Below the pieces are notes generated by a model. That model did no database searches, was not told the DNA's origin, and saw only the letters and a list, made by a program, of their open reading frames with translations. From Candidatus Peribacteria bacterium (GTDB taxonomy: Bacteria > Patescibacteria > JAEDAM01 > Absconditabacterales > Absconditicoccaceae): 26,851 bases of DNA. Position numbers and translations under genes: made by a program. The first letter of the stretch is position 1. The number at the start of each line of letters is the position of its first letter. The stretch lies in NCBI GenBank assembly GCA_031280545.1, contig JAITGP010000038.1, positions 1 through 26,851 of the forward strand. Direction: 5' to 3'. Positions 8,056-15,608 of the stretch are shown here, in pieces.

Positions 8056-8084
8056 AACCGTGGAGGATTTCTCCACGGTTTTTT
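8056..8084 (+). terminator. Intrinsic terminator after the T9SS-tagged protein gene
   Basis: A perfect 10-bp stem, AACCGTGGAG-GATTT-CTCCACGGTT, followed by a T-run to 8084. It starts 8 nt after the stop codon, so the gene is transcribed on its own. Confidence 0.92.
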
Positions 8085-8128
8085 GTGTGGTTTATGGATG
8101 ATCCCCCTAAAAAAACCTTAAAAAAGAC

Positions 8129-8166
8129 TTGAAATTGCTCAGGATTTTTATCATAATAGGTATAAT
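8129..8166 (+). promoter_or_regulatory. Candidate promoter region of the large surface protein
   Basis: TTGAAA (8129-8134) is followed by two possible -10 boxes: CATAAT (8152-8157, 17-nt spacing) and an extended-type GGTATAAT (8159-8166, box 8161-8166). The leader that follows is very T/C-rich up to the ATG at 8206. Confidence 0.45.
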
Positions 8167-8205
8167 TATTTGCCTTCTTTTTTTTATTTCTCTTACCTCC
8201 TGTTT

Positions 8206-11200
8206 ATGTCCACCTCATCACTTAAAACCCTCTTGCTTTCCTCTGCAGTAGGACTTTTTGCATTGGGGGTAGTATTGTCTCAGAGTGATATTTTACAAAT
8301 CCCTACTAATTTTGGGACGCATACTCCTAAGTTAGCAGAAATCTATTTGGGGACTACTACAGGAGGGCAGGTGGTGCGTCTTGGGGCAAATAAAGAAGTG
8401 GTGATCCCTGAGGGATTAGTTGCGGGACAAGCTTTTGGGACCAGTGGAAATATAATAGAGTCAAGAATTCTGAATGCGACTATTGGAGGAGGAATCAAAA
8501 ATACTATTTGAGGATTAGCCTATAATTCAACGATAGGAGCAGGAAAAAGTAATCTTGTTGTTGCCAGTAATGCTTCTATTGGGGCGGGACTGTTAAATCA
8601 AATATCTTCTGCTTCTGCTGAAAATTCCTTTATTGCTGGATGAGAAGAAAACGAAATTTCCAATAAAAATTCTGTGATATGAGGAGGAAAACTTAATAAA
8701 ATTTATGCTCAGTATGGAGTGATTCCTGGTGGATCAGATAATAAAATTAATAGTACTGCAAATTATAGTTTTGTGGCTGGACAGAGAGGAGTTGCGAATA
8801 ATGTGGGGACGTTTATTTGGAGTGATTATGATGATCTTGAACATAATCTTATACAAGGTCAAAAAGAATTTCAATCTACCACCAACAATACCTTCCTTAT
8901 CCGTGCACTCAATGGGATGGCGATCAATACCAATACCGTGAATCCTGGAGTGAATGTAGCTGTCAATGGGACGATCTCTCTCGGATCAGAAGGGAAACTT
9001 GCTCAATCGTGTAGTGGTGCCAATGGAGCTCTGCTTTCTGGTACTCTGGAGTCACGAAATGGATGTATGTACTACTGTGATGGTAAATATCGACAATTGC
9101 TTAATCGTAAAAATGATGAGATAGTCCAGCGTTGTGGAGAAAATGCACCTGGTACTTATAAACCAAATATCGCTTATAAATTCTGTATGTTAAAGGAAAA
9201 TATCGATGGTAGTATTTATAGTATTGAATATGAGCCAGGGGAAACCGTCGTTGCCTATCCTCAGAGAGTTGCGAATAGTTGTACGAGTCAGGTGATTACT
9301 TGTAATCAAAATGGTCAATGGACAGCACATCCAACGGGTGGAGAGTGGTCTATTAAATGTTTAGCAGGTAGTGGAGCTTCTACTCCTATTACGTATGGTT
9401 GTATAGGACATGTCCCAAATAATGCTGATGTGTGTGCGGGAGATGAAGGAGGAACTTTTACTACTGATGTCTTGAGGACGATAGCGACGACAGGGTGTAC
9501 TACTGCTAAAAAATGTGAATATACCTGTAAAGCAAATTATCATAAAGATCCAACTAGTCAGAATTGTCTTCCTGATATTCAGACTTTTACTTGTGGAGTT
9601 AAACCTGCAGGTAGTGTTTGGAATATGGGAGTAAATAATGGAAGTTATCCCCAGACACGAAACGGTAGTGCTTGGATTCCAGCAAATACGAGTCCTACCT
9701 ACAATACTACAGCTAGTGCGAGTGAATGTAGATATAAATGTCCTGTAAACTATACGCGAAATGGTACTAGTTGTACGATACCTACTAGAACCTTTACTTG
9801 TACTGCAAAGCCCGCATCCAATACCCAGTGGAATACTGTGAGTAGTTATACTCAAACTCAAATCAATGGTGTCTGGACTCCTGCTGATTCTACGACTCAA
9901 TATAATTCTGAAGCGAGTGCTACTTCCTGTAGATATACTTGTGCTAGTGGATATATTCGAAATGGATCTTCCTGTCAGAAAAGTTCGTGTGATGCAAGAA
10001 GTTACTCTGTAGGTAGTCGTACGTATACTCTTCCGAGTATAGGTCATGGAGAGGCTATTACTAGAAATCCAAATACTAATCCTGTAGATAATACCCCTAC
10101 GAATGGTAAAACTAGTTATTCGGCGATCTTTACTTGTTCTTATGGGACATGGACGTATGAGGAGGATGCAGTGGTTACTTGTAATAGTGGGTATTCTCGG
10201 AATGCTGCAGGTGCTTGTGTACAAAAATGTTTGCCTGCAAATAAAACGGTAAATGGACGTGATTATGCATTAGGAGAGACTGATGTCGGAGATACTCATA
10301 GTGCTATGTCGACGAATAGTCCTTTGATTGGATTGCCAGCAAATGGAACTTCTCGATACAATATGACCTTTATGTGTAGTAATGGATCTCGAAGCAATGG
10401 TCCAGTTGAACTCCCGAATTCACTTGATTGTAGTCATTATGATCAGAATAATAATTATGATGATAGTCGTACTTATGATGTTTATAATAGTCAGGGCGGT
10501 GTATATAGTAATGGACAAGAGGCAGTTTCCTTTTGTTGTAATAAGGGATATGAAGTATCTGGAACTACTTGTCAGCCAAAGAGCTGTCCTGGACAAGCAA
10601 GAACGGTAAATGGACATACTTATACGGTGATTACTATAGCTCATAGTCAGACTTATACTACTTCTCCAACAGGAACTCCATGAGTGTGAATACCTACGAA
10701 TGGTTCTACCTCCTATTGGACGACCTTTACTTGTAATTTAGGAAATCGAAGTAATGGTACGGAGCAATCATCAGTGAGTTGTAATGTTGGATATACTAAA
10801 AATGGAAATACTTGTCAGGTAAATAGTTATACCCTAACCGTGAATCCAGGAGGATCAACTTACAGCCAAAATTATAATACTACAAAATCAGTAACAGCAC
10901 CAGCAGGAACCTCCTATACGGTATCCTATAATGTGAATGGTGGGACATCTACTGTTCCAAGTAGTAGTACATCAACAAAACCGTTCTCGTCTTGGAGTTT
11001 AACAAGTGGAACATGATCCTTATCTACTACTACTTCAGCAACAACAACCTTTACCTATAAAGCTGGAAACGGAACGATAACAGCAACGTATGGAGCACAA
11101 CCGACGGTTACTTTACCAGCAGCACCTACTAGAGCTAATTATACCTTTAATGGACGGTATACTGCTACAAGTGGTGGAACAAAGAGAGGTAATGCTGGAG

Positions 11201-11778
11201 CTACTTATACTCCAACAGCTAGTGAGACCTTGTATGCACAGTGGACGGCGAATGCTACTGAATGACCTACAAATGTTTGTGTATGACCGTCTTACTATTG
11301 TACTAGTCAAACAACACAAAATGATTGTCTGTATAATAATAGTGAAGATGAATATGATCATCCTAAAAATTGTACATGGATCCCTTCACAATCAACCTAT
11401 TATATTGAAGCATGAGCAACAAGATCATGTAATGTCTGGTTTTCTAATTTCAGTGATACAATGTGGTCAATGTCGTATCCTTATCGAAAAACTGGTACAC
11501 AAACTTATTCTAATGGAACCTGGTCTGCATGTAAATTAGAGGCATGATCAATGTGTAGCTATACGGCAGGAGCTTGTCCTTCAGGATATTCTTGTAAATC
11601 TTGGGAATTTGGGGCTGGTAGTTCTCAAAATGATTGTTATAATAAATTAAAAAATTCTGCAAATATGGTAGCACAATGAAGTAATCTTTATTATAAACAT
11701 CCTAATGGCTATAAAATTTGGTTAAGTTACTATAATAATAGGTGTATTTCAATTTATTATCATTGTGTACCTAATTAA
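8206..11778 (+). CDS. Giant Cys-rich surface protein with beta-roll head repeats and InlB-type repeat
   Basis: A single 1190-residue frame once 11 UGAs are read as Gly. It begins with a hydrophobic signal or anchor segment (LLLSSAVGLFALGVVLS). Residues ~95-195 carry short repeats of the form SVIGGGKLNKI, like the beta-roll heads of trimeric adhesins. A Cys-rich stalk (~270-870) follows, with repeats of the type TCxxGYxRNGSSCQ and paired modules such as SCDARSYSVGSRTYTL and SCPGQARTVNGHTYTV. Then comes an InlB-type module (~935-1015; VTLPAAPTRANYTFNGRY, ETLYAQW) and a Cys/Trp/Tyr-rich C-terminal domain without a recognised anchor. UGAs lie at 8509, 8641, 8680, 10681, 10687, 11014, 11263, 11284, 11413, 11545 and 11677; none occurs between 8683 and 10680. 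ATG at 8206 follows a C/T tract. A likely adhesin or cell-surface fibre, by inference from architecture. Confidence 0.88.
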
Positions 11779-11783
11779 TAAAC

Positions 11784-11812
11784 AAAAAAGAGCGACTTAA
11801 TCGCTCTTTTTT
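11784..11812 (+). terminator. Intrinsic terminator after the giant surface protein gene
   Basis: A perfect 12-bp stem, AAAAAAGAGCGA-CTTAA-TCGCTCTTTTTT, begins 5 nt after the TAA stop. The A/T-rich ends would let it work in both directions. Confidence 0.93.
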
Positions 11813-11870
11813 GCTCTATCAAATACTACGGATAGGATATCTACTTTCCCTAAAGATTTAATAAAATTAC

Positions 11871-11898
11871 TTGCAATTGGAATAAAAACCTGTATATT
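11871..11898 (+). promoter_or_regulatory. Candidate promoter of the AAA ATPase gene
   Basis: TTGCAA (11871-11876) and TATATT (11893-11898) are 16 nt apart, with TG directly upstream of the -10. It is followed by an ~80-nt leader. Confidence 0.45.
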
Positions 11899-11931
11899 TT
11901 CCTTGTCCGTAAGGAATAATCTTGTAAATGT

Positions 11932-11970
11932 TTCCTTATGGATATTGCTTAATAAGGAACAGCTTTTTAT
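11932..11970 (+). promoter_or_regulatory. Hairpin in the 5' leader of the ATPase gene
   Basis: TTCCTTAT (11932-11939) pairs with ATAAGGAA (11952-11959) over a 12-nt loop, followed by CAGCTTTTTAT. It lies between the candidate promoter and the start codon and could attenuate transcription. The stem is AT-rich and may be weak. Confidence 0.3.
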
Positions 11971-11987
11971 CTCTTATTTCTCTTCAA

Positions 11988-13289
11988 ATGTTTCAAAAGA
12001 TGATCCTAGAAGGACAGGCAAAATTCAATACGCTCCAAGTCAAACAGAGAGCTTACCAGTGGTATGATGATTTCTGGAAACTCAACAAAATTATCAGTTT
12101 TGTTTGACCGAGAAGAGTCGGGAAAACCTATCTGATGATAGACTTTGTGAAAAGACTGATTCAACAAGGAAAACTCTCGTGGGAACAGGTGGTTTTTATG
12201 GATTTTTCGCTTCATACGGGAGAAACGATTGATCCTTTTCAACTTTTGGAGTCATATCATTCCAAATACCCCAATAGTCAGCCTTTATTTGTGTTAGATG
12301 AAGTGCAGGATATTGCGAATATGCAAGAACTCATACTTTTTCTCTATAACCAAAATTACAAGGTATTTATCAGTGGAAGTAATTCAAAATTATTATCTAG
12401 TGAATTAAGTACCCATTTTAGAGGAAGAATCATTGAATATCAAGTGTATCCTTTGACTTATCCAGAATTGCTTTCGTTTCGTGATATTTCAACTGATCAA
12501 CCTTTCGCGAGTAGAGAGAGAGGAATGTTGAAAAATCTCTATCATAATGTGTTTACTTTTGGAAATTTCCCCGAAGTCGTTCTTGCTGACCACGAATTTG
12601 CACAAAGAGAAACTATAAAAAGCTACTATAATGTCTTGTTGTACAGGGATTTATTAGAAAGGTATCATCTGGAAAACGAAGTTGCTGTGCAATATCTTCT
12701 GAAAAGTTTAACGCTTTCGTTTACTAAAGATGTAAACATTCATAAAATCTATAACAATCTCAAATCACAAAATGTAAAAATCTGAAAAGATACCTTGTAC
12801 AATTACTATGAACATGTGAAGAGTATTTTTCTTGGATTAGAAGTAGAAAATCTCTATAATCCTTTGAACTGAAATAAAAAATTCTATCTTTATAACCTTG
12901 GATTTCATACACTTCTCGGAGTTTCTCCTGACTTTGGTCAGAGTTTTGAAAATATCCTCTTGTTGGAACTAAAAAAGAGATTTGATCGTGTATTTTTCAA
13001 AAGAAGCGAAAAAGGAAAGCAGACAGAAAATGCTGACTTGGTTGGGGAAATCGATTTTTACATTGAAGCGAAGGATACCCATCCTTGGAATAAGAATTTC
13101 AATATTCAAGCTTGCTATCAACTAACTCAAACAAATTTCGAAAGAGAGGTTGGTCCTTTGAAAGAAGTGGAAGGAGAGAAGTTTTTAGTGTACTTTGAAA
13201 AGGAAGAAAATTTACCTAATATTCCAAAAGGGGTTAGATTAGTTGATTTCTTTTCTTTTGTACAGGAATATTGTAGTCAGGTGTTTTAA
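11988..13289 (+). CDS. AAA ATPase with C-terminal DUF4143 domain
   Basis: A 433-residue protein of the widespread AAA_14/DUF4143 class. The first glycine of its Walker A motif GPRRVGKT (residues 40-47) is a UGA at 12105, one of the clearest recoding cases here. Walker B is PLFVLDEVQD (~residues 99-108). A sensor-type ISGSNSKLL and a segment FRGRIIEYQVYPLTYPEL follow, as in the family. The C-terminal DUF4143 part contains NILLLELKKRF, VGEIDFYIEA and a final VRLVDFFSFV. Two more UGAs (12783 and 12870) are read as Gly. Such ATPases are common in bacteria and archaea, often on mobile or accessory regions, and their function is unresolved. ATG at 11988 follows the C/T tract TTTCTCTTCAA. It stands alone between the surface protein and the AlaRS fragment. 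Confidence 0.9.
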
Positions 13290-13363
13290 ATGGGTTACTT
13301 TCTCTTGAAAGCTTGAGGAAGAACGTTATGGTAAAACAGATTTATTTCTTTATATTCTTTACT

Positions 13364-13720
13364 ATGGTCACTATTCGTACGAGAAAAATTATTATCCGGG
13401 TTATTGTGGTATTATTTTTACTCTCTTCTGGACTTACCTTTGTTTCTTATCTGATTTCTCCTTCTGTTACTCCACAACCAATTGAAGATCCTTCCAATCT
13501 GGGGGAATATATTGATTTAGAAAATAATGTGGAGGTGATCACTCCTAATGAGGAAATTAATGTAGATGCACCAGGAGATAATGATGTGCAGGTCGTCTTG
13601 AATGAAGATGAAACTAAAAATGAAGAAAATAATAAGACGGTTGTAGTGACTCTGCCTGATGGTTCTCAAGAGAATCTGAATGAGACGGATCTTAACGATA
13701 ATTTACAAATAAGTAAATAA
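13364..13720 (+). CDS. Small membrane-anchored acidic protein, unknown
   Basis: 118 residues from ATG at 13364. A short basic N terminus (MVTIRTRK) precedes one membrane span (IIIRVIVVLFLLSSGLTFVSYLI). An exported, strongly acidic Asn/Glu/Asp-rich tail with a VVVTLPDGSQENLNETDL segment follows. I recognise no family. The longer frame from 13313 is less likely because the C/T-rich tract seen before other starts here (ending TTCTTTACT) sits directly before 13364. There is no UGA codon. The AlaRS-like gene begins 2 nt after its stop, so the two are probably co-transcribed, although no functional link is evident. Confidence 0.65.
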   Translation: MVTIRTRKIIIRVIVVLFLLSSGLTFVSYLISPSVTPQPIEDPSNLGEYIDLENNVEVITPNEEINVDAPGDNDVQVVLNEDETKNEENNKTVVVTLPDGSQENLNETDLNDNLQISK

Positions 13721-13722
13721 CT

Positions 13723-14631
13723 ATGAAACTCATCGTGAATACTCCCCAGCGTTATGCGAAAATGAGGGCACATACTGCAACCCATCTTTTGCATGCGGTG
13801 CTTCTCAACTACTTCCCCAATACCAAACAGGCTGGATCTCTGGTAGATAGTGATCTGGTTCGTTTTGATTTTTATGCGGAAAGTTTGTTGACGCTAGATC
13901 AACTTCATGAAATCGAAACGCAAGTGAATGCCTATATTTATAATGCTTTACCCGTGTCTTTGATGGAGACAAGCTTTGATGAAGCGGTGAAACTGGGTGC
14001 GAAGGCATTCTTTGAGGAGAAATATGGTGATGTGGTGCGTTTGATTCGTGTGCATAATGGAGATGCTATTGTTTCTGCAGAATTATGTGGGGGGACGCAT
14101 GTGGAAAATACCAAGGACATTGGGGCATTTACGATCATTTCTCAAGAGGCGGTGGCATCAGGGATTAAAAGGCTGACTGCAATTACTGGACCGAAAGTTT
14201 TGGAAAAGATACATAGTTTAGAAGCGATTTTAGATCAGCAAGTTTCTGCTTTCGAAATCAAGTCGTATGCACAGATTGGAGAGAAAACGAGTAAATTTTT
14301 GAAAGAATATGATGATATGAAGTCAAAATTGGAAAGTATGGAGAGCCAGATATTGATTCAGCTTTTACAGACGGCTGAAAAAAGAGAAAATGCTGATTTC
14401 CAAATGATACTCACCTTGCCGACTACGACCAACTTCAAAACCTTACCTGGTATCGCGAAATCTCTTTTTGCTGATGTGAAATCATTGCTTTTGTATACTG
14501 CAGAAGGAAATTATCTGATTCTGACCGATGGGGGAGTCTCTGCGAAGGGACTTGTTCAAAAATATGGTTGGAAAGGGGGAGGTTCTGATTTAATGGCACA
14601 GGGGAGGGATGGAGGAGTGACTACGATTTAG
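13723..14631 (+). CDS. Free-standing AlaRS editing plus C-Ala half (split alanyl-tRNA synthetase or AlaX-type)
   Basis: A 302-residue protein matching only the second half of alanyl-tRNA synthetase. It opens with the editing domain: RAHTATHLLHA with H17 and H21, QAGSLVDSDLVRFDF, EKYGDVVRLIRV, and ELCGGTH with C122 and H126, the zinc-binding set that clears mischarged Ser- or Gly-tRNA(Ala). It continues into a helical linker and a C-Ala-like end with GGGSDLMAQGRDGG. The aminoacylation and tRNA-recognition domains, several hundred residues in normal AlaRS, are absent, and the bases upstream encode a different protein. Either alaS is split with the catalytic half elsewhere, or this is a long AlaX editing protein beside a full alaS. 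The RFDF and GGGSDLMAQ matches to AlaRS favour a split. It has no UGA codons and ends in TAG, overlapping the stop of the converging gene. Confidence 0.85.
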   Translation: MKLIVNTPQRYAKMRAHTATHLLHAVLLNYFPNTKQAGSLVDSDLVRFDFYAESLLTLDQLHEIETQVNAYIYNALPVSLMETSFDEAVKLGAKAFFEEKYGDVVRLIRVHNGDAIVSAELCGGTHVENTKDIGAFTIISQEAVASGIKRLTAITGPKVLEKIHSLEAILDQQVSAFEIKSYAQIGEKTSKFLKEYDDMKSKLESMESQILIQLLQTAEKRENADFQMILTLPTTTNFKTLPGIAKSLFADVKSLLLYTAEGNYLILTDGGVSAKGLVQKYGWKGGGSDLMAQGRDGGVTTI

Positions 14632-15404
14632 TCCAAGAAATTTTTTTCATAGAATTCTCTTGCTTTTACGAGTTGGGAAACTAGTTTTTCACGGTTTGCT
14701 AATTCTTGGGGTTTTAAGTCCAATTTAATACTTACGGAGCGGGAATATCAGCTTTTTTTGAGTTTTTTTAAGAAATTTACTAAATCTAAATTTCCATCTC
14801 CTGGCATTAGATGTGATTTCCCTTTTTTATCTTTATCAGAGAGGTAGAGTACGGAAATGTAGGGAGCGTAGTCGTCGATTTTTCTCATAAAATCTTCTTC
14901 AAAGGCATCCATATCGAGATTGGTGATATCGAGTCCCACATAGGCATTATATTTTTTTACGATATCGATGATATTGCTAAATCTGAATTCAGGAATTGGC
15001 AAGGCGAAAAGTTTGCTATCTATGGGGTTGATAATCGAAAATTGGAGGTCAGGATTATTTTTTTGATATTCAGCTAAATTATCAGAGATGAAGTCATAGA
15101 CTTTGAATTCTGTAATTTTTGGTGGATTGATACAGATAGTATCAGCACCTGTTGCACCGCAAATATCCAATGCTTTATCCATTTCCTTTTGGTTGAGTTT
15201 TGCAGAGGTCTGTACGACATAGACGGGTAAATCGTATTGAAAGGCGAGTTTTTGGACATATTCTTCGTCTCGAGCATCAAATCCTTTTCGCATTGCGAGG
15301 TCAATCCCATCAAATTTAGCATCTTTTGCGATTGAGAAAATGCGGTCTAGACCATAGTTTGGTAAGGTATCTGTGCTGAGAAGGAGTGCATTTGTTTTGA
15401 ACAT
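14628..15404 (-). CDS. Sugar phosphate isomerase/epimerase family TIM-barrel protein
   Basis: A 258-residue protein of the xylose-isomerase-like/AP-endonuclease-2 superfamily. Typical strand ends are FDGIDLAMRKG, YVVQTSAKL, TICINPPKI, AYVGLDITNLDM and ISVLYLSDKDKKGKSHLMPGDGNLDLVNFLKKL. The last carries the His and the PGDG-like loop seen in metal-dependent members. One UGA near residue 220 (LKKSGYSRS) is read as Gly; the frame then runs 39 codons to TAA. That stop lies at 14628-14630 and overlaps the TAG of the converging AlaRS-like gene. The substrate cannot be inferred. It lies downstream of gyrA on the same strand, separated by ~200 nt with repeats. Confidence 0.85.
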
Positions 15405-15484
15405 TTTGTTTTGGTGTCAGATAAAATCTTACCATAAGTATACGGATATTTCTCAAAAAAGCAAAAAAAAGCTGATTTTTTTTA

Positions 15485-15575
15485 TTTTTTGTTGGGGGGA
15501 ACACACATTGGGTGAATTTGGTGGACACCTATTGGGTGCATTGGGTGCATTGGGCGAACATACATTGGGTGCATT
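15485..15575. repeat. Degenerate minisatellite of CATTGGGTG/CATTGGGCG units
   Basis: The stretch is built from imperfect 9-nt units (CATTGGGTG, CATTGGGCG, ATTTGGTGG, TATTGGGTG) mixed with GAACACA and GAACATA pieces. The phrase GCATTGGGCGAACA occurs twice, 24 nt apart. It fills most of the 204-nt gap between gyrA and the isomerase gene and is more GC-rich than its surroundings. It merges into the palindrome that follows. Confidence 0.7.
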
Positions 15576-15601
15576 GGGCGAACACATAGGTTCGCCCCTA
15601 C
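15576..15601. repeat. Palindrome GGGCGAAC/GTTCGCCC followed by CTAC
   Basis: A perfect 8-bp stem, GGGCGAAC-ACATAG-GTTCGCCC, directly followed by CTACATAA. Read on the minus strand it is GTAGGGGCGAACC..., the same layout as the element at 4271-4296. It lies just downstream of the gyrA stop and may help terminate that transcript, but there is no long U-run. Confidence 0.65.
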
Positions 15602-15608
15602 ATAAATA

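Noticed and set aside
9361..10224. Minus-strand open frame of 287 codons
   Set aside because: A Ser/Thr/Ile/Arg-rich shadow of the Cys-rich repeat region of the surface protein; no initiation context or family features.
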